Source: Ignavibacteria bacterium
GTDB lineage: Bacteria; Bacteroidota; Ignavibacteria; Tepidaquicellales; Tepidaquicellaceae
Direction of reading: 5' to 3'
Assembly (NCBI GenBank): GCA_019694675.1
Contig: JAIBBK010000019.1
Span: forward strand, 27,127 to 91,126
DNA length: 64,000 nt
Under the pieces are notes generated by a model. It had not been told where the DNA came from, searched no databases, and was given only the letters and a program-made list of their open reading frames with translations. Shown here one piece after another: positions 17,385 to 26,317 of the stretch; the first letter of the stretch is position 1, and every line of letters starts with the position of its first letter. Position numbers and translations under genes: made by a program.

Positions 17385-19117
17385 GTGAAAACCAGCCAAC
17401 CACCAGAAACTTCTGTGATGAGACAGAGAGACTGATCGATGACTATCTTGAAGGGGAGATCTCTCCGAAAGATAAGGAGATAATGGAGAGTCACATAAGC
17501 TCCTGCGAAGGATGCAAAGCATATCTTGATGACATGTCGAAGATCAAGCTTCAGCTTGGTTCACTCTCGGGAAACTATGAATATCTGAGTTCGGCAAGCA
17601 AAGAGGAGCTGTGGAAAGAAGTTGAGAGCAGAGCTAAGCCCGAAAGGACAAGGACTGATTACCTTCCCGCGTCGAAAGATCCAAAGAACTCAAACGGATT
17701 CATATACAGGTTCAGATATGCTTTTGCATTTGCAACTTTTGCGGCAGTTGCCGCAGTGATCTACCTGGCGGTAAGAAGCATCGGTCCGGGAATACCCGTG
17801 CTCACTCAGCAAGAAGCTTTCGGAATGCCTTCGTACTGGAAAGTGTCGAGCCTGAGCGGCAATCCCTACATCAGCAATGAAGCCATGGCAAAGCTTGACA
17901 GCATCCGCGACGGGGAGTACATCATCACAAACGATTCTTCGAGAGCCGAGATCTATGTGGCCGATATAGGCAAAGTGATAATAGAGCCCAACACAAAGCT
18001 CTTGATAGTGAAGGGGGAAGACGGAAAGAACAAACTCTCGGTTGAATACGGAACCATTGATGCAGATATGAAACAGGCAGCAGAGCCCGTCCCGGTCATG
18101 CTTCCTTCCGCGATTGCGATGGATGAAGGAGGGCAGTACAAACTGACCGTTGATCACACCGGCGACGGATTGTTCTTTGTCAAGTCAGGAACGGTCGAAG
18201 TCACTTCCGGTAACAAGCAGTCTGTTGCCACGGCAGGGACATACGTTATGACAAAGAAAGACAAAGGTGTAGGCACTCCGTTTGCGGTCGGCACATCACC
18301 GCTGATCAAGAGGGCGCTCTACGATTTTGATTTCGGCAAGTGTGATCAGACCTGCATTTCAACCATAGTGAACTCAGCCACAAAGAATGACGCTGTCACT
18401 CTGGTCAATCTGCTTCCTCAGCTTCAAGGCGAACTTAAGAATGATGTTTACACGAGGGCGATCGTCATCGCTCCACCTCCTCCCGGAGTTCCATCCATGG
18501 ACAGCATTCCGTACATTGATGAAAAGGAGATAGAGGCATGGGTGGAGAAGATACAGTCGCAGGTGAACGAACAGGTAGAGAAGAACATGAAGGAGCTTGA
18601 AAAGAATCTCGAAAAGAATCTTGAGAATCTGAAAGTCCTTGAGACGATCTCAATTGACACTCTGAAATGGGCGGATGACCTCGAGAAGAATTTCAAGATA
18701 AAGGTGAAGACCTTTCCCGGTGATTACGATTTTGAGTTTGAGAGCTCAACCGACGGCCCGGCAGTATATTTTGATGAGGAGGAATTCAAGAAGGAAATGG
18801 ATGAACTTAAGCAGGACCTGAAGGAAGAGAACTCTCAGAGAAAGGAAGAGATCAGAATTGACATGCAGGAACTGAATGAGAATATGAAGGAACTTCAGAA
18901 GGAGCTGAAAGAAGCGGAGCTGTACAGGAACGATGAATTGAAGAAGGAACTTGAAAAGGCAAAAGAAGAGATGGAAAAGGCAATGAAGGAAGTGAATGAG
19001 AATATGAAGTTTAATTTCAAGTATGGCAAAGACGGAAATGTCGAGGTTGAAGTCGATACGGAGGATCCTAAAACGCCTGATGCTCCGGAGGTGCCTGAAG
19101 CTCAGGACGGCAAATAA
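17381..19117 (+). CDS. Anti-sigma factor: zinc finger, TM, FecR-like domain, long coiled coil
   Basis: The first 50 residues are a zf-HC2 anti-sigma domain with zinc ligands C12, H38, C42 and C45 (SHISSCEGCKAYL). It should bind the sigma factor encoded immediately upstream; the genes overlap by 4 nt. One transmembrane helix lies near residues 110-130 (YAFAFATFAAVAAVIYLA). Beyond it, on the periplasmic side, residues about 150-290 form a FecR-like beta domain (GEYIITNDSSRAEIYVADIG, VKSGTVEVTSGNKQSVA). Residues about 380-560 are highly charged and helical with heptad-like repeats of Lys and Glu, then a short Pro/Glu tail. Most anti-sigma factors of this class lack so long a coiled coil, which may sense or bridge something in the periplasm. 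The FecR-like call is by pattern only. Confidence 0.85.
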   Translation: MSENQPTTRNFCDETERLIDDYLEGEISPKDKEIMESHISSCEGCKAYLDDMSKIKLQLGSLSGNYEYLSSASKEELWKEVESRAKPERTRTDYLPASKDPKNSNGFIYRFRYAFAFATFAAVAAVIYLAVRSIGPGIPVLTQQEAFGMPSYWKVSSLSGNPYISNEAMAKLDSIRDGEYIITNDSSRAEIYVADIGKVIIEPNTKLLIVKGEDGKNKLSVEYGTIDADMKQAAEPVPVMLPSAIAMDEGGQYKLTVDHTGDGLFFVKSGTVEVTSGNKQSVATAGTYVMTKKDKGVGTPFAVGTSPLIKRALYDFDFGKCDQTCISTIVNSATKNDAVTLVNLLPQLQGELKNDVYTRAIVIAPPPPGVPSMDSIPYIDEKEIEAWVEKIQSQVNEQVEKNMKELEKNLEKNLENLKVLETISIDTLKWADDLEKNFKIKVKTFPGDYDFEFESSTDGPAVYFDEEEFKKEMDELKQDLKEENSQRKEEIRIDMQELNENMKELQKELKEAELYRNDELKKELEKAKEEMEKAMKEVNENMKFNFKYGKDGNVEVEVDTEDPKTPDAPEVPEAQDGK

Positions 19118-19136
19118 TATTCAGGACGTAAAGCAA

Positions 19137-19171
19137 AACAGCCCGGTGGATACAATTTTCTCCGGGCTGTT
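19137..19171. terminator. Bidirectional intrinsic terminator
   Basis: The perfect 10-bp stem AACAGCCCGG / CCGGGCTGTT has a 15-nt loop. A T run follows on the plus strand (TTTTT) and on the minus strand the stem is followed by TTTGCTT. It lies between convergent genes and can serve both the anti-sigma gene and the leftward Asp-box gene. Confidence 0.85.
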
Positions 19172-19195
19172 TTTCGTATGAACGGATCAGTATCG

Positions 19196-21286
19196 TCAGG
19201 GCCTCATAACGCTTATGAACATGTATGCATTGTTGTCTGCAAGAGCCGCATCGCTAGCATCCACAAACTGGTCACCGTTAAGGTCCGTTAAGAGATATCC
19301 CGAGGAGAACGAACTTATGTCATTATCGATCAGTGAAAGGTCACTGCCGTCAATGGTTCCGTCTTGATTCACATCCCCGCTGTACATTGCAAATGTAGAA
19401 GGACTGACGTCAACCTGTGCAAGGTTGTTTCCAAATGCTCTGTTCACTGCTGATGTGAAGTCGTAAGTGATCGTGTCAAGGTATGACGGCACCCATACAG
19501 AGCTCCACGTCTCAATACTGTTCCTGTGCCTTACCACAATGTAGTAGCTGTTGTTTTCTTGCAGGCTGGTCAGCTTCACCGGCGAAACCGTCGGGTAAGC
19601 TGAAGTTGTAGTCATTGTGTTTGGTTCGATCATTGCGCTGACTGAATCAATTGTAAGGTAAGGCGCATTGTTGTCTTTTATTACAATTGAAACAACATCA
19701 CTGGCTGTCATTGAATTGGAAGCCGGATTGTACAGTCCCTGCGGCAATAGTTTAAGACTGATGAACTTGTGCCCTTCCGAATCACAGTATGCATTGTCGC
19801 CGTCTTCTCCGGCATAAGCGATCATGCTGATCGTTCCTTCAATCGTCTGCCTTGTGACACATACCGGAGATATCACAGAGCTGAAAGGATAAGAATTCAC
19901 CATGAACTGAATGTTAAGCGCCGGTGATCCTGCGGCGTATTCCCTGACACTCACTTCCTGGCCGTCGTTGGTGGCGAAAAGCACTGTGAACGGCCTCTCT
20001 CCGCTTTGAACAGAAGTGCACCATGTGAAAGCTTTGTTCTGAGAAGCGCTGCTTGTGATTCCGAGATTTGTCACCCATGCAGTATTTGCATCGGTCGTAT
20101 AGTGATAGACGGGTATGTTGTTCCTGGTGCAGGTGATCATTGCGGTGTCACAGGGATTATTCTGCTTTACCGAGAGGCATGGCTTTTCGTATTTGTACAG
20201 TCCTGTGGTTATGTATGATGTTGAGAATGATGAGCTTACTGACCAAGGTGTCTTCAGCAGTCTGATCTGTTTTTCAGACTGGCTCACTCTTCTCTCGACA
20301 GCGATCCATATTTCATCGGCAGTCCCGTTAAAGAACTGCGCGCTCGGATAGTAATCAACACCTCCTGTAAGAATACTTGCAAATGCAAATGAAGAACCCC
20401 AGTTGGTCGTTCTGAAGACCTTGAACCTTGTTGCGGAAGTTTCAGTCAGGTCTGATTCACAGGCGACAACGCCGAAGTATGTTGCGCTTGAGAAGAACGC
20501 GCCGTCGCTTACTGCGCTCAGCGAATGAAATGAATACCCGCTTGACGGGTCAGCAATGTGAGCGCTGTAATAGCCCGTGCCGTTCCTTCTGAATGTGGCA
20601 AAGTACAGCTTCGCGGCTGTGTTGGAACTGCTGGCGCTTCCGGTAAAGAACAGGTTCACTCTTGTGGAATCAGGATTATTGTTATCCCTTGACTCGACCG
20701 TCATGGCTATGCTGTAGGTGTAGTAAGACGAACTCTGCACTGAGGCACAACTTATCCATGTCTTACCGCCGTTGGACGATCTGTAAACTTCCACTTTTGA
20801 TTTCCATACCAGTCCGTTTTGCAGTCTGTTGACGGCAACATAAATATTCCCGTCCTCGCCTGTTTTCATTTCAATCTGTCTGTGGTACTGTGAAATGTTG
20901 TCGTTCACTTCGCCGTTTGTGATCACGGGAGCTCCCAGCGCCCAATCACCGGCCTCTTCTCCCGACATTGAATTATCGAACTCAATGGCTTTGTCGGGAA
21001 CAGGCGTAACCATTTCGCGCGGGGGCAAAACACTGCCGAGCTTGCGCTCCAGCACTGAAGCAGTAGCTCTGTCGCCTCTCTCGTTTGCATCCTTGATCTG
21101 ATCTTCGATCTGCGAAACTTCTTCTGCATTGTATTCCGGAGTTGTGTTTGTGACAGTCTCCGCGTTTGATGGAACGTTGAGGCTCAATTCTCCTGATCCC
21201 TGTGAATGCAGGTCAGTACTTGTAACAATTGCAGTCAGTGCGATAATGCACAGAAACTTACTCAGGATTGCCATTCTTGATTTCAT
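19196..21286 (-). CDS. Asp-box (sialidase-like propeller) exported protein with dockerin-like tail
   Basis: This 696-residue exported protein has a signal peptide (MKSRMAILSKFLCIIALTA), then a charged helical stretch (EEVSQIEDQIKDANERGDRA) that may be a propeptide or linker. The core has Asp-box/BNR motifs (YRSSNGGKTWISC near residue 170, FRTTNWGSSFAF), as in sialidase-fold propellers. Catalytic arginines of true sialidases are not evident. The last 180 residues match the module of the gene at 2250: PQGLYNPASNSMTASD, VRHRNSIETWSS, and two calcium-loop repeats GDVNQDGTIDGSDLSL and TDLNGDQFVDASDAAL, ending Met-Arg-Pro. It is paralogous to the gene ending at 22402. A hairpin lies 51 nt upstream of the start. 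Function is unknown; extracellular binding is inferred. Confidence 0.85.
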   Translation of the reverse strand: MKSRMAILSKFLCIIALTAIVTSTDLHSQGSGELSLNVPSNAETVTNTTPEYNAEEVSQIEDQIKDANERGDRATASVLERKLGSVLPPREMVTPVPDKAIEFDNSMSGEEAGDWALGAPVITNGEVNDNISQYHRQIEMKTGEDGNIYVAVNRLQNGLVWKSKVEVYRSSNGGKTWISCASVQSSSYYTYSIAMTVESRDNNNPDSTRVNLFFTGSASSSNTAAKLYFATFRRNGTGYYSAHIADPSSGYSFHSLSAVSDGAFFSSATYFGVVACESDLTETSATRFKVFRTTNWGSSFAFASILTGGVDYYPSAQFFNGTADEIWIAVERRVSQSEKQIRLLKTPWSVSSSFSTSYITTGLYKYEKPCLSVKQNNPCDTAMITCTRNNIPVYHYTTDANTAWVTNLGITSSASQNKAFTWCTSVQSGERPFTVLFATNDGQEVSVREYAAGSPALNIQFMVNSYPFSSVISPVCVTRQTIEGTISMIAYAGEDGDNAYCDSEGHKFISLKLLPQGLYNPASNSMTASDVVSIVIKDNNAPYLTIDSVSAMIEPNTMTTTSAYPTVSPVKLTSLQENNSYYIVVRHRNSIETWSSVWVPSYLDTITYDFTSAVNRAFGNNLAQVDVSPSTFAMYSGDVNQDGTIDGSDLSLIDNDISSFSSGYLLTDLNGDQFVDASDAALADNNAYMFISVMRP

Positions 21287-21336
21287 TTACTTGTTTTCTT
21301 TTTGATGATTTTTGAAATTTACCGGCCTGCAGGGTC

Positions 21337-21360
21337 GCTTCCGCCCGGGTAATTGGAAGC
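21337..21360 (-). promoter_or_regulatory. 5' hairpin, copy A
   Basis: The perfect 6-bp stem GCTTCC / GGAAGC encloses the loop GCCCGGGTAATT. An outer stem CCGGC (21322-21326) / GCCGG (21365-21369) is possible. The loop sequence CCCGGG and the TTCC/GGAA stem base recur at 24489-24513, upstream of the paralogous gene. No T run follows, so a terminator is unlikely. Role unknown; an mRNA leader element or an operator is possible. Confidence 0.45.
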
Positions 21361-21520
21361 TCCCGCCGGCCGTTCCTGAGTGATGACGGAAAAGTATTCT
21401 TGAATCACGGCTTCATCACTCAGTCTATTGCACTTGCAAAATACTCTCACTCATTTGCCCTGCCAAAGAAACTTTCTGCAAGAAGTTGACAGGGCAATAC
21501 AGCTCCGGACTCGACTTCCG

Positions 21521-22369
21521 TCACTTCAGAAGTATCATCTTCATTGTCGCATTATATTCGGCGGATTCAAGCCTGTAAAAGTACATCCCGCTGGCAAGGC
21601 CATGTCCGCTGAATGTTACGGAGTATGATCCTGCTGAGTACTTGCCTGAGGCAAGTTCTCTGACCATTTTTCCCGAAATGTCATACACCCTTAGCGAGAT
21701 CTCAGATTCCTGAGGGAGGGAAAAGCGTATGACAGTTGACGGATTGAAGGGATTTGGATAGTTCTGAGAGAGCAAAAATTCCCCCGGTACAATTCCGTCG
21801 ACAGGTTTACCTATACCGTCAATGTCAATATTCTCATCTTCCGGCAGTGAGAACGGGATAATTGATGTTGCGTTATTTGAAAAGATCCCGATCTTCGTTA
21901 TGAACTTACTTCCGCTGTTAGTGAGACGTATGTCAGGCGTAACGTTTGCGAATGCCGGAGCGGTCGTCTGCAGTTTCATTCTTGCGATGAGAAAGCTCTT
22001 TGCGTCTTTGCTTATCACAGGCAACAGGTTCTTGTCCCTGCTTATCATGTTTGCGGCAAGCTTAAGAATGCCGTCCACTGCTCTTGCGCTTCGCGGCCGG
22101 AAGCTGCCGGGAAGTTCTGAACCGATCAGATCATATTTACACTCTCCGCCGTTTAAGAGAATTGGATCGTACTGAAGAAAGTACTGGCCTGTTGAGTAAA
22201 TGATATCCTCATCGCTTTTGTTGACTGCGATGATGTCAAACTCCAGGCTGTTAGGCGTTGTATGTCTTACAGACTCTATCCTGATCTCGAGCGGATCGCC
22301 TGCAATTGCTATGTTAATGAACAGCATCAGTATTGCAATGGTTTGTGTGATCACTTGTTTCATTTTCAT
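21521..22369 (-). CDS. Short T9SS-sorted exported protein
   Basis: This 282-residue protein has a signal peptide (MKMKQVITQTIAILMLF, cleavage near IAIAG). It then has a beta-rich domain of about 150 residues (DPLEIRIESVRHTTPNSLEF, YFLQYDPILLNGG, AFANVTPDIRLTNSGS) that resembles a cohesin/Ig-like beta sandwich in pattern. The C-terminus is a T9SS sorting domain (SQNYPNPFNPSTVIRFSLP, ISLRVYDISGKMVREL, GMYFYRLES, ending KMILLK). It lies between two paralogous Asp-box genes whose C-termini carry dockerin-like repeats. Because cohesins bind dockerins, a partnership is tempting, but cohesin identity is not shown by any clear motif. Confidence 0.8.
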   Translation of the reverse strand: MKMKQVITQTIAILMLFINIAIAGDPLEIRIESVRHTTPNSLEFDIIAVNKSDEDIIYSTGQYFLQYDPILLNGGECKYDLIGSELPGSFRPRSARAVDGILKLAANMISRDKNLLPVISKDAKSFLIARMKLQTTAPAFANVTPDIRLTNSGSKFITKIGIFSNNATSIIPFSLPEDENIDIDGIGKPVDGIVPGEFLLSQNYPNPFNPSTVIRFSLPQESEISLRVYDISGKMVRELASGKYSAGSYSVTFSGHGLASGMYFYRLESAEYNATMKMILLK

Positions 22370-22401
22370 TCTTGTTTATGGTTAGATTATTGTTTGTCTG
22401 G

Positions 22402-24447
22402 TTAAGGGCGGATTACACCCGTGTACATTGCCGCATTGTTGTCAGCAATCGCCATGTCGCTTGCATCCACAAAGTTGTTTCCGTCCAGATCGGTGCTTAT
22501 GTATCCGCCGGAAAAGTTAATTGCATCATTGTCGATCATTGCCAGGTCCGTCGCATCAATCGTGCCGTCCTGATTCACATCTCCGCTGAACAGAGCAAAC
22601 CGCAAAGGCGAGCTGTTGACCTGAATCATGTTGTTTCCGAAAGCTCTGTTCTGTGCCGAAGTCATATCAATGAATGCGCTGTCCTGAAATGTTCCGGCAA
22701 AGGAGTAAGACCATGTTTCAAGAGCGTTCCTGTGACGTATGACAATATGGTGCTGAATTCCAGGGATCATTCCGTTCACAAGCATTGAAACGGTCATTGT
22801 TGAAGGGTCAATCACGCATCTTGCTGAGTCAATGGTTGTAAACGGCGCAATTCCGCTCTTCAGTATTACGCTGACGGTGTCGGCAGTTGTCAATGCGTCT
22901 GAGGACGGAGCGTACATCCCCTGTATCGCCAGTCTGATGCCCAGACTCCGGATCACTTCCTGATTGAAGTATACATTGGTGTTCAGATAACCCACATATG
23001 CAAGCGCAGAGTAATTTCTGTTGTCCTTTTTGAATGTTGCGCAAACAGGCACGGAAAAGGATGTGGCGGTATTCGGATTTGCGTCGTTCCTTGGAGTGCC
23101 CATTGAGCCGGGAGATCCGCGCCTGACTGTAATTGAGTCTCCGTCATTCGACATGTATATCGCCGTGAATGGTGACTCGCCGGAGCTTACGGATGAGCAC
23201 CATGTGTATGTCTTGTTTGTGCCTCCGTTCACCGGACTGAGAGCCGCATCAATGACCCATGAACTGCCTCCGTTGGTCGAATAGAAGTAAGTTGCCCATC
23301 CGAGTCTTGTGCAGGTAAGCATGATCGAGTCGGCAGGGCTGTTCTGTTTAACTGTAAGGCAGGGCTTGAAGTAGTCATGAAAGATACCGTTTGTCAGCTC
23401 CTGTTCGGTGAATGATGAAGAAGGCGACCATGTTGACCGTATCAGAGCAATTTTGTTCTTCATTCCGGAAGAGCGTCTTTCAGTGGCGATAAGAATGTCG
23501 CTTACTGAACCAGGCACAAACTGTGCGCTCGGATTAACATCGTCATTGCCGGTTATATACTCCGCAGATGTCCACGAAGATCCCCAGTTCGCGGTCCTGA
23601 AGAACTTCAGCTTCCGCGTACCTGTCCAGTCATTCTTTCTTTCGCTTGCCACAACTCCAAAGTACGTTGCGCTTTGCCAGAACTCGCCGTCGCTCACTGC
23701 ACTCAAAGAGCAAAAGTGATATCCGGCGGCCGGATCTGCCACAACAGCGAATTGTGGCGCAGTTCCGTTCCTTCTGAAACTCGCCATCCTCAGATCAGCA
23801 TTGGCTGTTCCGCTTTGAGCCGAGAAACTGTAGAAGACTATCAGCCTTGTTGAATCGGCAACTGCATTGCTCTTGGATTCGACCAGCAGTGACAGACTGG
23901 ATATCTGGCCGGTTATGTATCCGAACCAGCCGCAGAGGATCCAGTTCTTGCCGCCGTCAGGTGACCTGTAAGTGTCTATTCTTGCGGTGTAGGGATCGGA
24001 GATCTGTAATTGCCTGATCACTGCAACATAGAGATTTCCGTCTTCCCCTGTTTTCATATCGATGTTCTTGTAATAGCTTTCATACCCCTGCATCACAAGG
24101 CCGTTGTATACCGGGGGCAGGTTCATTCCCCAGTCGCCGTTCTCCTCCATAGGTACCGTGCCGAAGATGACATCTTCGTCCATTGCTGCGTGTGTCTCTG
24201 CTGTGCCAACGCCGCTTTCTCCTGTGGAGGAGACAGCGTCAGCTCCTGGAATTCTTCCGGACTCATGCGCCCTTTTGAGTTCCGCTTCCTTTTGAGAAGC
24301 AATTACGGAAGCGGCGTCATGCTCTCTGGCGCCGAACTCAACTGTGTGCGCATCCTTAAGATCCTGCGCGTTGAGATTAATGTCTGATACTGCAGTCACA
24401 ATCAATAACGCTATGATGTTGAGCAGTGCTTTCATAGTTACTTTCAT
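22402..24447 (-). CDS. Asp-box exported protein with dockerin-like tail, paralogue of 19196-21286
   Basis: This 681-residue exported protein has a signal peptide (MKVTMKALLNIIALLIVTA), a charged helical segment (ASVIASQKEAELKRAHESGR) and a conserved entry to the propeller (IDMKTGEDGNLYVAV, the same as IEMKTGEDGNIYVAV in its paralogue). Asp boxes include YRSPDGGKNWILCG (near 158), FFRTANWGSSW and YFYSTNGGSSW. The C-terminal module has IQGMYAPSSDALTTAD, VIRHRNALETWS, GDVNQDGTIDATDLAM and TDLDGNNFVDASDMAI, ending Ile-Arg-Pro. The gene probably arose with its neighbour by duplication, with the short T9SS gene now between them. A hairpin like that of the paralogue lies 42 nt upstream of the start. 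Confidence 0.85.
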   Translation of the reverse strand: MKVTMKALLNIIALLIVTAVSDINLNAQDLKDAHTVEFGAREHDAASVIASQKEAELKRAHESGRIPGADAVSSTGESGVGTAETHAAMDEDVIFGTVPMEENGDWGMNLPPVYNGLVMQGYESYYKNIDMKTGEDGNLYVAVIRQLQISDPYTARIDTYRSPDGGKNWILCGWFGYITGQISSLSLLVESKSNAVADSTRLIVFYSFSAQSGTANADLRMASFRRNGTAPQFAVVADPAAGYHFCSLSAVSDGEFWQSATYFGVVASERKNDWTGTRKLKFFRTANWGSSWTSAEYITGNDDVNPSAQFVPGSVSDILIATERRSSGMKNKIALIRSTWSPSSSFTEQELTNGIFHDYFKPCLTVKQNSPADSIMLTCTRLGWATYFYSTNGGSSWVIDAALSPVNGGTNKTYTWCSSVSSGESPFTAIYMSNDGDSITVRRGSPGSMGTPRNDANPNTATSFSVPVCATFKKDNRNYSALAYVGYLNTNVYFNQEVIRSLGIRLAIQGMYAPSSDALTTADTVSVILKSGIAPFTTIDSARCVIDPSTMTVSMLVNGMIPGIQHHIVIRHRNALETWSYSFAGTFQDSAFIDMTSAQNRAFGNNMIQVNSSPLRFALFSGDVNQDGTIDATDLAMIDNDAINFSGGYISTDLDGNNFVDASDMAIADNNAAMYTGVIRP

Positions 24448-24851
24448 TTCTTTTGATTTTGGTTTAATGTTTTCAATTTGAATGATCGCAGTTCCGCCCG
24501 GGTTTGGAATCTGCCGTGATGCACCTTGAGGTCTTTAAGCGCCTGACAAGCTTTCCGGTGATCATGCTGCAAAGTTATTCAGAGTGGATCGCCGGACAAA
24601 AGAAAGATTTTCGAAAAAGTTGACAACCCACGGAAAAGGAGCGAAAGCTCAGTGTTTGCGGCTAAAAAGGGAACCGGCCGGAGAGTGATCTTTGTACGGA
24701 ACGGGGGAGAAGCTCATTGCTTGATGGAAGGAACTGCCGAATGTGTGATTGAAGAAACGAAAGTTGCACAACAATTGATTCTCCGATTTGTTAATTTGCC
24801 AAACTTAAGAGTTCAATTGCCGGGCTTTCGGGTTATAACTAATGAGTCGAA
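24448..24851. other. Divergent intergenic region, 404 bp
   Basis: The region separates the leftward Asp-box gene from the rightward marC-like gene. It contains the 5' hairpin at 24489-24513. A 68-codon frame at 24652-24858 reads into the marC-like start but has no recognisable product and is probably chance. No RNA gene is seen. Confidence 0.5.
24489..24513 (-). promoter_or_regulatory. 5' hairpin, copy B
   Basis: The stem CAG-TTCC / GGAA-(T)-CTG has one bulged base and the loop GCCCGGGTTT. Compared with the copy at 21337-21360 the lower stem pairs differ but still pair (GC against CAG/CTG), while the loop GCCCGGGT and the TTCC/GGAA pairs are conserved. It lies at a similar distance from the start codon. 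Confidence 0.45.
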
Positions 24852-25487
24852 ATGTTAGAAGGTATCACAGGATACATAAAGGTATTCATTGCAATATTCG
24901 TGCTAGTCAATCCACTCGAGGGAATTCCTTTTTACCTTAACAATACAAGGGGATTGGCCGATGAAGACAAAAGGAAGATAATCAAGAAGACGTCCACTTC
25001 GGTATTTTTCATACTCATTTTCTCATTCTTTCTCGGAAGGTATGTTCTTACCCTGTTCGGGATCAGCACGGGCGCATTCACGCTTGCCGGAGGTATCATC
25101 ATCTTTCTGATCTCACTGTCAATGGTGCTCGGGCAGAGTTCAAAGGACAGCAGTCAGGTAACGGACGACGGAACAAATCCCCGTGATTCCTTTGCAATTG
25201 TTCCGCTTGCAATTCCTCTTCTTGCCGGGCCCGGGCCGATTAGTTCAATGATACTTTACGGAGGCAGTGTCACAAATTTCGAACAGCTGATAGTGATCCC
25301 GTTCATTGCGGCGGCGGTCTCCTTTGCAGTGTACCTGTCATTTAAGGCAGCATCTCCGCTCGAGATGAAACTCAAGAAGACAGGTGTGGATGTGCTTACA
25401 AAAGTGTCGGGAATTCTCATCAGCGCGATTGCAGTGGAAATGATCCACAAGGGGTTGCTTCAGCTCTTTCCCGTTTTAGGGAATTGA
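24852..25487 (+). CDS. MarC-family integral membrane protein
   Basis: This 211-residue protein has about six transmembrane helices and MarC/UPF0056 features: FIAIFVLVNPLEGIPFYL at the N-terminus, LFGISTGAFTLAGGIIIFLI in the middle, and FAIVPLAIPLLAGPGPISSM with the conserved PLAIPLLAGPG loop. It is an inner-membrane protein. Despite the name, a role in multiple antibiotic resistance is not established; the fold suggests a small-molecule or ion transporter. It stands alone between divergent and convergent neighbours. Confidence 0.9.
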   Translation: MLEGITGYIKVFIAIFVLVNPLEGIPFYLNNTRGLADEDKRKIIKKTSTSVFFILIFSFFLGRYVLTLFGISTGAFTLAGGIIIFLISLSMVLGQSSKDSSQVTDDGTNPRDSFAIVPLAIPLLAGPGPISSMILYGGSVTNFEQLIVIPFIAAAVSFAVYLSFKAASPLEMKLKKTGVDVLTKVSGILISAIAVEMIHKGLLQLFPVLGN

Positions 25488-25491
25488 CAGG

Positions 25492-26286
25492 CTAAAAATT
25501 GGAATGAGTTCTTATCACTTCGAGGAACTCCTTGTATGCCTCGGATGATAGGCCCGTTTCTCCGGAAAACGGATGATCGAGAAAGAATATCAGTAGCATT
25601 ATCAGAGCGTTTGTCATTGCGAACAGGGCAGTCATGGTTGCCTGTATCTTCAGGTCCCTTGTGCCGAAGAACAGTGAAAACCCCACGGATGTCAACGCGC
25701 CGATCATTATCACGGTCCAGACAACAAAAGGTATGTTCTTCCTGCTTGTGGCGATCCTCATAACTCTTGCTTTGGAAAGTTCATTCAGATCAGCAAGGCA
25801 CTGCTGAAACACCGCATCAGTTTCTATACGCTTAAGCTCAGGCTCCGTAAGGATCAGGTTCCAGAGTTTAAGATGTTCGTTCCTTGCTTTTTCGGAGACC
25901 TTCCCTTCACCGAGCAGTTTCCATTCATCCCGTATCACGGCTTCTGTGTAACTTACGATGGCGGTCCTGATCCTTTCTGCAACATCCGGCCGGAAAGATT
26001 TGCTGTTATGGTAAATGTTTCTGAGAGCAGTTATCTCCGCTTCGCTGTAATTGAGAGCTTCCGTGTATTCGCTCCAGCTTACATAGATCACAAATGCAAC
26101 AATGACCGCATAGATCAGCCCGAGTGCGTTAAAAAGAAAACCACCTACTTCGTGATTTTCCTTGTATTTGTCGTAGGGGATACGTTTCCGGAGGTAGATC
26201 AAAACTGAGATCGCCAATGCAGCGCTGATTACTGCGACAACGAACATTACCAGCCATGCAGGCAGTTCAAGAAGCAAGTCCTTCAT
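25492..26286 (-). CDS. DUF4239-type membrane protein
   Basis: This 264-residue protein has two N-terminal transmembrane helices (residues about 8-30 and 48-68, with GFLFNALGLIYAVIVAFVIY), a soluble helical region with a conserved NYSEAEITALRNIYHNSK start, and two C-terminal helices (190-210, 220-240). This order and the ALGLIYAVIVAFVI motif match the DUF4239 (bestrophin-like) family. Function of the family is unknown; channel activity has been suggested from the distant bestrophin likeness only. It is the last gene of the leftward run, 31 nt after its upstream neighbour. Confidence 0.78.
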   Translation of the reverse strand: MKDLLLELPAWLVMFVVAVISAALAISVLIYLRKRIPYDKYKENHEVGGFLFNALGLIYAVIVAFVIYVSWSEYTEALNYSEAEITALRNIYHNSKSFRPDVAERIRTAIVSYTEAVIRDEWKLLGEGKVSEKARNEHLKLWNLILTEPELKRIETDAVFQQCLADLNELSKARVMRIATSRKNIPFVVWTVIMIGALTSVGFSLFFGTRDLKIQATMTALFAMTNALIMLLIFFLDHPFSGETGLSSEAYKEFLEVIRTHSNF

Positions 26287-26317
26287 GCTGAATAATTTAT
26301 ATTTGACACCGGATTCT

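Noticed and set aside
24652..24858. A 68-codon frame between the Asp-box gene and the marC-like gene
   Set aside because: No recognisable product, poor start context and overlap with the marC-like start; probably chance.
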